From contig UWYS01000021.1 of the NCBI GenBank assembly GCA_900291925.1, positions 392,085 to 456,084 on the forward strand: 64,000 bases of DNA. The letters run 5' to 3'. Position 1 is the first letter of the stretch. The number at the start of each line of letters is the position of its first letter. Below, in pieces: positions 1 to 10,532 of this stretch. Made by a program: the position numbers and the translations under genes. Below the pieces are notes generated by a model. It was not told where the DNA came from. It saw nothing but the letters and a program-made list of their open reading frames with translations, and did not search any database. This DNA is from Thecaphora thlaspeos. Lineage: Eukaryota; Basidiomycota; Ustilaginomycetes; Urocystidales; Glomosporiaceae.

Positions 1-235
1 TGTTGTAGAAGGTGGCAAGGTTGTCAAGCTTTGCTGCCTCTTTGCAGATGACTTGTTGGTGTGAAGGTAGGACTGTGGTGTGGCATGACAGCAGAAGAGC
101 AGTGAAGATCACTTTGGCAATGGTGGAGTCAGAGAGAGGAAATAACAATACAGGAGGAGATGGTGGTAGGAAAGGGAGGTGGATAAGAAATCTGCCAGCT
201 TCCCAGGGAGGACAGGTTCCCAGGGAGACGCGTTA
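1..235. repeat. Truncated copy of TIR transposon end
   Basis: This stretch matches about 55330-55590 almost base for base. It covers the 5' end of a transposase remnant plus the terminal inverted repeat seen at 54578-54711 and 55488-55614. It lacks a segment of about 43 bases present in the right copy (near 55488-55530) and carries an extra 16 or so bases near 210-225. Similarity ends at the shared motif AGACGCGT around 227-234. Bases 1-228 contain no CpG, unlike the GC-rich DNA that follows. The window starts inside the repeat, so its left end is not visible. Confidence 0.85.
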
Positions 236-2161
236 CCACCGGGCCTAGACCATCTAGGCCTAGACCTCACGGATGGAGGCCTTCCGGGACGCCGTCGGCA
301 TCCCAAGAGCACCTCAGAGACCGAAGGCATGCTCGTGGGATTGCTGGGGATCGTCTAATGTACAAATAGAGGGCCCCGGGCACCATCGTCGAGCTGGAAT
401 AAGCATCCTTGACCGTCTACTTTCTTCAGGAACGACAGGTGAGCTGGAAGGGGTTCAGGAGAAGAGGAGCAGGTCCCGGGCCCCCACACAGCCGGTCGCT
501 TACCCTTACTTGCTTGTTCGGGATGCGTGGCGACCGCTACGTCTTTGAGCTCCGATCTGGGGTACTGTAGGTAGCACCTCGAGAGGGTCCCCGCGTTTCC
601 GTCTTCGTATGGACGAGGATTCATGGCGGGACAAGTTAAGCACTCATCATGCATTCACGATAAGAGAGGAGCGATCGTTGTACGCTTCCGCTCCGGTGCG
701 GTTCTTTGCGACGGGAGCTCCGTATCTACTTGTTACCCCCCTTTGGCGGGTGATGCCGTGACAGTCTCCTGGCTGCATCCATGGCCTCGAGAAGCGAACT
801 GTGGATCGAGACGATGGGTGTGTCGCGGAAATGCAATCAAGAGGCGAGCAGGTTTATGTACCGGACAAGAGGGACCAAGCGTCAGGGCGATGGGTGCGCT
901 TTCGCTGCGGGATAATGCAATTCAGTATGTACAGTACAATAAGGTGGACAAAGGGGGTCTAGAGCCTCGAATAAGCCGGAGCGAGAGCAGAGGGGCGATG
1001 GCGCCGTGGCGGTTGATGGCGCATGGATGTGGGGCAGAACGGGGAAATTGAGGAAGGGACGGAAAACGCTTTCCACCCGTTGTCCGGCGCGGGGGGGATG
1101 GCCGAGATGATGCACGGAGGACTGGAGTGGGGGACTGGGGCAACTGCCTCGCCGAGGTGAAGGCGGGAGCGGAAGGAACGGAAAGGCCGCGCGGTCGGAG
1201 GGACGAGGCGGGATAGAGGCAGAGGCAGAGGCAGAGGCAGTTAAACTCTGGCGTCGCGGGGCGCGCGGTACATGGAGCCTATCGGCCACCGCCAAAGTGA
1301 CTCAAATTGGCAAGTGATCCAAGCGGTTGAGAGCATGCAGATGCAGTGGCCTTGGCGCATCGAGGCTGCATCCCGCGTGCGGGGTAAAGACCCTGTCCCT
1401 GCGCTCGCCCACGGCGGCGGAGAGCGCAAGAGGGCGGGCGGTAAGTAACGAGTAGAGGAGCCACAAGCCTTGCCACGAGGAACGGTGAGAAAAGGGCGAA
1501 AAAGGCCAAGCCGCCCTCTCTGGCGAACTTAGGCTAGGCCGATTCATCTGACACGCACGATCAATCACCAAAGATGCGAAACTGCCGCCGCCCCGAGAAA
1601 CGAGCAGCAGGCAGAGCGCAAAGCAACTTTGCGGGATATCCGTTCCGTCCCTCTCTACTTCGGCACACTTTGGCGGGGAGCGGCGTCGTGGGCGCCGGTC
1701 CTTCCGCTGCCAGCGTGCATCAGCGATAAGGGTCGCCGAATAGCAGGACAATGCGAATCATTTGAACCTTGAGTCAGACGGGCCGCGTTGCGTTGCGCGT
1801 TCCAGGCCCGAGCACTTGATCGCAGGCACGGCCGATTGCAAAGCAGCCTAGCCGCCCGCCTTTGTCTTCCAGCTGGCGTCGGCCCCACCCGGCCGGCCCT
1901 CAAGAGATACATAACTAGCTAGGGCCATCCGCCCATCTCCCCCCATCCCTTGCCCCTCCTCTTCCACCTCCAGCGCCCTCCCCTCGCTCCAATTCACGGC
2001 GTCCCATACCCTTTTACCGTTCCCGCCGCCGCCCTAAGGTGCACGCCGCGTCAGCCGCACCCCGCCCTCACCAACTCGGCGCCACCACCGGGCTCTCCAC
2101 CGGCAGCGAACCTCCAATTACCTCATCCTCGCCGGCCTCAGTTATCCTCTGTTCACCCGCC
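236..2161. other. Gene-free region, left flank
   Basis: About 1.9 kb of GC-rich DNA with ordinary CpG content and no open frame that looks like a protein. The frames present are Arg/Pro/Ser-rich and overlap on both strands. A short repeated motif (GGCCTAGACC) occurs near 240 and 258. The last few hundred bases are pyrimidine-rich and probably hold the promoter and 5' leader of the MFS gene. Confidence 0.5.
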
Positions 2162-3978
2162 ATGTCCTACCAGGCGCCCACCCCCCCGTACATGGACGTC
2201 GAGTCGCTCGAGGAGAAGAAGATCCTCTCCGACCGCGCCGTTCCCACCCTCGATGCCACCCAGTCCAAGACCGACCCGCTTTCCGACTTCAAGTTCGACG
2301 CAGATGCCGAGACCCGCCTCCGTCGCAAGATCGACCGCCATATCATCGCGCCCGTGGCCCTCGTATACCTCTTTTGCTTCATAGGTACGATTTTTATTTT
2401 GGCTTTATAGGTCGATTTTGTTGCTTTATAGGTCGGGCAAGCCCGTCCTCTGAGAACCAAACGAACGTCCCAATATTCTTTTCTTTTTGCTTTATAGATC
2501 GAGCCAACATTGGCAACGCAAGGCTTGCTGGCCTCGAAGCCGATCTAGGCATGAACCCCAGGAGTTACCAGGTGTGTATGGCCAAAAGGCGCGAATATCT
2601 TGCCACCCTCGGAGCCCGCACGCCCACGCCCACCCGCAACTGACCCGTGCGCGACCACTTCTGCTGTTGCCCCACCCTTGTTCTTCCCCCCACCTCCACC
2701 CTGCCGCCTCATTTTGCACCGCATCGACAATAATGACAGTACAACATCCTCCTCACATCCTTCTACATCGCCTACATCGTCTTTGAGATTCCTTCGACCC
2801 TTTGCGCCAAGAAGTTCGGCCCTGGCCGATGGATTCCCGCCATGACGTTCGCCTTCGGTCTCCTCAGTCTCTGCAACGCCTTCTTGAAGGACTACGGCCA
2901 GGCCATCGCCGTCCGATTCCTGCTCGGTGTGGCCGAGGCCGGTATGCTCCCTTCCATCGCCTTCTACCTCGCTCGCTGGTACCGCAAGGACGAGCTAGCC
3001 TTCCGCTGCGCGATGTACATTGTCATGGCCCCGGGCGCCGGTGCCTTTGGCGGCCTCCTCGCCTCGGGCTTCCTCAAGCTCCCTAGCTTTTCCGGCATCG
3101 AGCGCTGGGAGACCATCTTCTTCTGTGAAGGACTGATTACCATCGCTATCAGTGTCCTCGCATGGTTCACCGTCACAAACGATATCGACTCGGCACGATG
3201 GCTGTCCGAAGAGGAGAAGGAGCTGGTGCGCGCGCGCATGCTCTCGGAGCAGGTCGGCCAGACGGCCCTCATTGACAAGGCTCGCGTCCGTTCCATCGTC
3301 TGCGGCATTACCGCCCCTACCACCATCGTCTGCGCCACCATGTTCATGTTTGACAACATCACCGTCCAGGGCATTGCCTTCTTCTTGCCTTCGATCGTGC
3401 GCACCCTCTTCCCCAACCGGACCGTCATCCAGCAGCAACTGCTCACGGTTCCACCCAACGTTGTCGGAGCCGCTGCAGTTCTCCTTGTCGCCTACGCCTC
3501 TACCAAGGTCAAGGCGCGCGGAGTCCTGGTGGCCAGTACCAGTCTTGTCACGGGAGCTGGCTACGTCATGTACCTGGCGAGCCGCGACACCAACACTCGC
3601 TATGCCGCCTCGTTCCTCGCGACAATCGGCTGCTACTGCCACGGCGCGCTCATCCCTGCATGGGCATCGATCAACACGAACAACGACTCCGAGAGGGCCG
3701 GAGCGATCGGAGCTGTGGTGTTGCTGGGCAACTTTGGCGGACTGATAGCTACGTGGACCTACCTTCCCAAATACGCCCCCAACCAGGTACCGGGCAACGC
3801 GGTCAACCTGACGGGAGCCCTCTACATCGCCGTCGCGTCTCTCGGACTCGTAGCGTGGCAGAGGTACATGAACGCAAGGGGACAGTCGGGCAAGAGGGAC
3901 CACAAGATCGAGGGCAAGTCTCAGGCGGAGATCGACGAGCTGGGCTCGAGACACCCTCGTTTCCTCTACCGCTACTAG
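2162..3978 (+). CDS. MFS anion:cation symporter (Dal5/Tna1-like)
   Basis: Plasma-membrane proton symporter of the fungal anion:cation symporter family, which includes allantoate, nicotinate, pantothenate and biotin permeases. The substrate cannot be read from sequence. Model: exons 2162-2384, 2498-2571 and 2740-3978, giving 511 aa in frame across two GT-AG introns of 113 and 168 bases. The junction of exons 1 and 2 restores the family hallmark DRANIGNARLAG just after TM1, and exon 3 opens with an SFYIAYIVFEIPS-type TM2. About twelve hydrophobic segments are present, separated by a hydrophilic central loop. The N-terminus is a ~60-residue cytosolic tail with acidic and Lys-rich stretches. Its 3' end converges on the broken ABC transporter about 620 bases away. 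The gene looks intact. Confidence 0.88.
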
Positions 3979-4596
3979 ACGTCCGAACGCCACACGCCAC
4001 GATACCACCATACGAGCTTCTTATGTCGCTTAGACATGTCGTTTGTTCTAGATACACGATCTCTTTTTACGCAACGACTACACGACATATTCTTCCACCA
4101 TCATTTCGCTACCCCCTTGTCGACCATCATTCTTGAACCCTTGGGCTTATGTGATACATTTTGCTTTCAATTTACCTTTCCTTTGTCCCTGCGATATCGT
4201 TTCCTGTCCCATGTATTACTATCTAAGCTTGTAAGAAGCCCGATCGGTACGTCGAAATCATAAACGAGATAATTACGATCATTCTAGACGTTATGGCTTT
4301 GAGAGGTTTGGTCGTTGGATCGTAAGCTGGTAGAAGGGAAAAGGGGGATGCGTATCGATGTGGCGCTGTGACGTTCAAATGTTGTTTGTCATTTCATTGC
4401 GAGCACAAACAATGCTCATATCACCAGACGAGTCGAATTTCTTCTCGCAATTCCATCGTCAAACCATCTGCCTCTCCTAACACGCGCGGTGATGTCGATA
4501 TCTTTCTATAAGCATTCTCATTATCCTGCTAATTCCATCTATATTAGTCCTTTCTCTATATACATACATACAAGGACGATACCGTCACTAGACCAA
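3979..4596. other. Convergent 3' intergenic region
   Basis: AT-richer spacer between the MFS gene (+) and the ABC transporter pseudogene (-). It presumably holds both 3' UTRs. No coding frame, RNA gene or repeat is evident. Confidence 0.5.
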
Positions 4597-7500
4597 CTAC
4601 CTCTTGTTGTAACTGATGAATCGGGTAGCTAGGGGGAGTACCATGACGGCTATGCTCCAATGAACGATGAGGATGCCTAGATCTCTCCACCTTTCAGCGT
4701 ATTGAAATCCGAGACCTTTCGTAAAGTCGTCGCCTATCCTATAAGGACAGTATTCGCACGTCGACATAGACGATGCATCAACAATGTACCCCTTTCCAAG
4801 GGCCTGTACGAACCGATCCGCATACTCGCCGCACGTCGCGCCATTGGGCGCGTCAAAGGATACCACCTCGGCCGATCCAGGCACGCACACGACGGGCAAA
4901 TCGTGTAGCACCGTCGTAAGCAGCGCCGAGACGAGACGAGTGTACGGATTGATCTCGTATCACCCAGCTGCGATAGAACTTGACCATATTCGGTCCAGGG
5001 ATGGTGACTCCTGCGAAGAGTTCGTAGACGATCAGAACGAAAGGTAGCAGCGGACCGAGGAAGGCCAGGTTAGGTGCGAGCGCGGCAAAGGCCTGTCCTA
5101 TGGCGAACGCATAGAGTTCGGCTATGAGCAACACAAAGAACGCAAAACCCGCCCGTGTCGCCGAAGAGGGAAGGCCGCACAGGTAGTAGAAGGGGAAGAA
5201 CTAGAGCATCGTGGCCACCACGGCGCCCGGGATCTGGCCCACCAGCTGCGACGTCGCGAACACGAATCGGCTGTACGTCCCGCTCGCCGATACTCGGACA
5301 AAGATCTTGCGCGCCTCCATGAACTTCGGCTGCACCTGGGCGAAAATAAAGGCCGGTAGGAAGATGGCGATGAAGATGGCAAAGACACGGTTCTGCAGGT
5401 CCGTAGCCGACGTCCCCAGATTGAGCCACGTCAGACCGACCAGAAGCGAGGTGGCGAAATGGACGACGAACGAGGTGTAGTAGTAATCCGGGGAGCGCCA
5501 CTGTGCTGTCAGCTCGTGTCGGAGGACGATGGATAACTGGCCGAAGAAGGACGGGCAGCGAGCGGAGGATGCCCTGTCAGTTTCCGGCTCGGTGCTGGTT
5601 GAGGCGGCGGCATGGAGGGCGGCTACCTGTTCGTCCAGCGCGCGAGCCTCGGGCGACTCTCGCCAGTGTCGCTCCCACCTCTGTGCGTTCTCCGGGTCGC
5701 CACCGACAAGCGCGATCATCGATTCCGCCGGATTGGCGCCGTCGTGGTGAAAGCTCGCATCCGCATGCCTTGCAAACATCGAGAGGGCGGTAACCGACCC
5801 TTCGCCGATCTCGCCACAGTAGACGGGCAGACCGCCTCGTCCCAGCAGCATGAGCCGGTCGAAGGACTGGAACAGCTCGGCGCTCGGCTGATGGATTGTG
5901 CAGATGACCGCCAGCCCTTCCTGGTCCGCCAGCCTGCGGAGCGTCGCCACAATCGCCGTCGCGGCCTGTGCGTCCAGACCGGACGTAGGCTCGTCCAGGA
6001 AGATGACCGAGTCCGGCTGCGCCACCAGCTCGACGCCAATGGTGAGCTTCTTGCGCGCCTCACCCGAGATGCCCGTGCTCCCCTGGCCGATCTGGGTGTC
6101 GGCGAGAGCATCGAGCTCCAGCAGACGGATCGCATCAAGAACCCCGCGACGGTGCTCTGCAGCCGTGATTGACGTCGGGCGGCGCAGCTTCGAGCTGAAG
6201 AGGAGCGCCTCGTAGACGGTGGAGGTGGGCTCGTGCACGTCCATCTGCTCGCAGTAGGCCAGGTGGCGGTTGAAGGCGCGAGTCGTGGGTCGCCCCTCGA
6301 AGGAAATCGAGCCGTGTACTTTGCCCATTGTCTTACGGTTTGCTAGGACGTCGAGCAGCGTCGTCTTGCCTGTGGGCGGGTCGAAGCGAAGCAAAATAAG
6401 GTGTTGACGGAGTCAGCCGTGAAGGTCGGCCCCGTCGCCCCGTCATCACCGTCATCCGTCGCACCTCCTACTCACCTGCTCCCGATCCACCCATCAGCCC
6501 GGTCAAAGATCCCCGCGGCGCAAAGCCGGAGACGTTGTGCAGCAGGCGCTTCGAACCGCCCTTGGCAGGGACATCGTAGCTAACGTCGGTCCATGTCAGA
6601 CCGCCGCGCGTGCAGGCCGAGGCGGTCTTCTCGAGCTTCGCCGTTGTCGGCGCAGCAGCGGCGGCGGCGGCTGCCTTCTGACGCAACTGTCCGGCAGTCT
6701 CCAGATCGTCGGCCGTTGCCTTGAGGCTGGGCTCACCACGACGCACCGCCACCTGCCCGGACGGCTGGGAACGCATCCTCCTGCTGGTGAGCTCCGCCCC
6801 GATCAATGCCAGCAAGAGGAAGCCGGCGGCAAAGGCAAAGACGATGCCGACGTTGCGCCACAATTCCGAGGTGGTCGCGGTGAAGCCGAACGAGGAGCGC
6901 AGGTAGTCGCTGCCTGCGACCGAGGCGTCCGAGGGCCCGGCGCCGGCGATGCTGCACGTCTGCGAGAGGTCGGTGATCGTAGCGCCGTACCCGAGATCGA
7001 CGCCGCCGACATTGCGCGGGACGATCCGGGCCGCGTCGCACGACAGCTCGAGGCCGCGGAACTCGTTCGTCATCGTTGCCTGCCAAGCGTAGCGCGCCGG
7101 GTTGATGTAGTAGAGCCACTTTGTGAAGCCGGGCAGCGAACGAAGCGGGACGAGGTAGCCCGAAAAGATGACGCTGCCCGTCAGGGCGATGACGTTGAAG
7201 CGCAGCACCGAGTCGAGATTGCTGCCGAGGAAGGCGATCGAGGCGCGGTAAGAAAAGAAGAAGACATGCCACACGCCGAGAACGACGAGGAAGAGGGTGA
7301 AGAAGGCCGAAGCGGTACGCTCGAGGCCCGAGAGAAAGTAGAGCGGCAGCAGAAAGATGAACAGCTGTGGGATCAGCGGCGGGATCTCGGCGAGCCAAAA
7401 GGCGAGCTCCGAGGCGGCGGGGCTGTGGAAGCAATAGTCAACGTGACGCGCGCTGATCGACGTCGCATCGAGCCATGTCGAGATCATCCCGAACGCCTCG

Positions 7501-9151
7501 AACGGCGGGTAGAGGATGGTGAGGTAGAGCAGGCCACCGCGCGTAAAGGCGCCGCTGGCGTTTTCGGGGAGCATGAGGTAGGCTGTGCCAATCAGAATCG
7601 AGATGGTCAGGTTGAATACGTAGAGCGCCGCCAGGTCGGGCCACTCGCGCGCCTTGCGCCGGAGGTCGCGCCGGAGGACTGCCTTGATCTGCTTGGTGAA
7701 CGGGACCGTGTACGGGGTGCTCCCGAGGATCAGACCCTTGCGCCGTTCGTACTTTACAGCCTGCTGGAACTCTTGGTACGCCAGCGGCAAGTCGGAGCCA
7801 CCATCGGCAGAAGGGGCGCGGGGAGCCGACGACGACAATGACGATGCCGCCACGTCCTTTTGCAGAACGGCCCAATGCGGCGACGCTCGGAAGGCCTGCT
7901 CGAACGCCTTGGCCGTCGTCGGAGGGGTCGCTATCCCCGCCGTAGCCCCCGCCCCCGGAGAAGACCACGGCGCCTCGCCGCTCAAGCACGACGTGACAAA
8001 GTCAGAGACCGTCTGCCTGTCGCCCTTGATGAAGCCGAGCCGGGCAAAGTGGCCGACAACAGCGGCGGGCGAGCCGTAGAAGACCTGCCTCCCTTCTTCG
8101 AGGACGATGAGCTGGTCGAAGCGGTCGAGTATGTCGTCGCTAACCTGGTAGAAGGAAGCGACATTGAGGATAGAAAAGACGCGACTCATGAGACGCAGCC
8201 CCTTGACGAAGCTGAGCGCCGTGCTGCTGTCGAGGCCGCTGGTGCTCTGGTCCCAGCAGGCGATGTCACAGCCCGAGGCAAGCACCTCGCCAATCGAGAC
8301 ACGCTTCCGCTCGCCGCCGCTGATGCCGCGGACGTGCTCGTTGCCGATGATGCTGGAGCGGACGTGGTCGATGCCGAGCACCTCAAGAATGCTGTTGAGC
8401 GCTTCGCGGACGAAGCGTTCCGGATCGCCCTCCATGCCGGCGGGGAGGACCTTGGGGGTCTTTGCCTCGAGTGCGAAGCGTATCGTGTCTTGGACGGTGA
8501 CGGTGGGGTAGTGTTGGTCGTGGGCCGAGGCGTAGAGGGACTCGGCGGGGTGCTCGCGCGCGAATTGCTCGGCGGGGACGCCAGCATACTCGAGCCGACC
8601 CTGGACCGAGGCAAAGGCCGAGGTGCGGTTGGACAGGAGGTGGAGCAGCTCTTCGCTGCCGGACGACGGCCGGCCGAGGACAAAGATCATCTCGCCCGGG
8701 CGGAAGTGGGCGGTGATGTCAGAGAGGAGCGTCTCGGTGGCGTGCTTGCGGCGAAAGCAGCGAGTGAGGTGGCCGCCGAGCGTGGCAAAGAAGGCGGCGT
8801 TCTCAGCGAAGGCGTCCGGGACGGTGCGCAGGGAGTGAAGCCGCTGGCGGAGGCCGGCGACGGTGAGGCGGTGCATGAGAATGTCGACGCGCTTGTTAGC
8901 CTCCATGCGGAAGCGAGCAAGCGAGCAAGCGAGTCGTAGATGGTCTGGCCCTGGACCGAGAGGCGCGACTCGTACTTCGAGAGGCTGTGGAAGCCATGCT
9001 TGTCGGCGGTGGCGGCGGCGGCGGTAAAGGGGTCGAGATGCGGGACCTCATCGATGTCGAGGTCGCTGGGTTGCTCGGCGTCGCCGGCGTCGCCCGTGCG
9101 GCTGGCAGAGATGTGCGATGAACCCCTGCCGATGATGGGCGCCGGAATCAT
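4597..9151 (-). pseudogene. Broken PDR-type ABC-G transporter
   Basis: A full-length pleiotropic drug resistance transporter layout is readable: NBD1, TMD1, NBD2, TMD2. Such proteins export xenobiotics and lipids across the plasma membrane. The start is ATG at 9151. One intron (6370-6475) joins the two halves of the NBD2 Walker A (GGSGAG/KTT). NBD1 has an atypical Walker A (GRPSSGSEELL) and the signature SGGERKRVSIG. NBD2 has SGEARKKLTIG, the Walker B FLDEPTSGLD and the H-loop TIHQPS. Three lesions break the frame. (1) A tandem 8-base duplication at 8913-8928 shifts the frame after SLAR. (2) An in-frame TAG at 5201-5203 falls in a TMD2 helix (ATML*FFPFYYL). (3) One extra base at about 4960 falls between SWV and YEINPY. 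Between the lesions the reading is clean, so decay is recent, or the allele is truncated. Sequencing error could explain lesion 3 but is unlikely for all three. A partial product from the ATG at 8906 to the TAG at 5201 would contain both NBDs but only part of TMD2. Confidence 0.85.
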
Positions 9152-10532
9152 GGCGTAGGTGTGGAAGCGGTGGTGGTGGTACGAGGTGTGAGTGTGTTGC
9201 TTGGAAAATGTGTCTAGCTTGCACTGCCGACGGCGAGAAGGGTTGACCTCTTATGTACCTATGCTTGCGGGGATGGTGGTCGGCGATAAGGTGCGGCGAA
9301 AGGTGCGGCGAGGCGTGTACATAGGAACGGCGCTCGTCCGAAGGCAGCGAGCAGCCACGTCTCTCAATCGATCGATGATATCTGCCAAGGCAGTCGAGAA
9401 TCCTGACTGGAAGGCGCATCGAGACAAGCGGATGCGCCGCGCGGATGCGATGCGTTCGGGAGCGCCGATTGTGGTTGCGTCGGGCGCGCCCGCAGCGATC
9501 CGCCCTGCAGTCCGCAAGAAGCCTCTGCGAAACGCCACCGACCTGTCGAGCTGCCTGTGATGTCTGCCTGCCCGATCCCGTTCTGACCAGCTCGAGACGA
9601 TCCCGCCGGATCCGAGCGCTCGCCGTCGAGCAACTGCCAGCACACACACCCACATGCGCCACGTCATTTGTCTCCTCGTTACTTGTCATGTGCTCCTTCT
9701 CCTTCTCCATTCCCTTCGTCAAGACTCCCCTTCTCGACTCGTTCCTCGTCTTCCTCCCTTTTCTTCCCCACCCACCCTCTCCTTCGTATGGCGCTGTAGC
9801 TCTTAGGCGCTGTTCCCTGTGCCAACCCCAGGGAACTCGCTGAGCCGGCCTCTGGCCTCCTCCGCAATCTATGTACTGTCTCTCCCTCGGTGTGTTGCTC
9901 AGTCTGCTCGACGGCGACCGCCTTCTGATTTGCAGCTGGGCGGCGGCTCGCACGCGACCCGCTCCACCGCCGTGCGCCCGCCAGGATCTGCTCGGCGCGT
10001 TGCCGCTTGAGCAGAAATTTATCTCCAAGCGTATCGCTGCGCGCTCTGACGGAACGCGGCGCAAACGCGGCAACGGCCGATGACGAAACGCCAACGCCGG
10101 CGCAGGCGCGGCAAAATTTAAGCTCGTTCCGACCCGCCCATCCCGCCGTCGCGTTCCGCTGCGGCGAGGCTTCGGAACGCTCATCAGCACATCACCGACT
10201 CGCCCACCTCCCAACGCACTGGACACTTGCGCGCGTTCGGCCACAGCGAGAGAGAGAGATAGAGAGAGAGAGAGAGATAGAGAGCGCATCCGATGCCGTC
10301 CTCGTGGCGGCTGAACGGTGCCGAGTGGGATGCCCAGGACGAGGCTGTGGAGCGCAGGGCCACTTGAGCGCAAGTGGTAGTAAGCAGGACGTATGTACTG
10401 AGGCGAGCCGTCGGTGACGCGGACGGGTATGTATGGGCATGGAATCTATGGAATTCGCAGAGCCATCATTTCTATCGGACCCGAGTCCAACATCCGACCG
10501 AACAGACGCTTCCCGTTTCCGCATCGCCCCCA
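9152..10532. other. Intergenic region, GA microsatellite
   Basis: Upstream region of the ABC pseudogene and downstream region of the Vip1 gene, both on the minus strand. It contains an imperfect GA/GATA run at about 10247-10282. No convincing coding frame is present. Confidence 0.5.
10247..10282. repeat. (GA)n microsatellite
   Basis: Imperfect run of GAGAGAGATA units. Simple repeat in the 3' flank of the Vip1 gene. Confidence 0.9.

Noticed and set aside
1..235. Left end as a second telomere or subtelomere
   Set aside because: There are no telomere repeats. The sequence is a transposon end cut by the window edge.
2995..4011. 338-codon open frame on the minus strand
   Set aside because: It is a shadow of the MFS transporter exon 3 with no protein-like features.
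5190..5210. Intron hiding the TAG stop in the ABC gene
   Set aside because: No GT donor and AG acceptor pair flanks the TAG without deleting conserved TMD2 residues. The frame is continuous on both sides.
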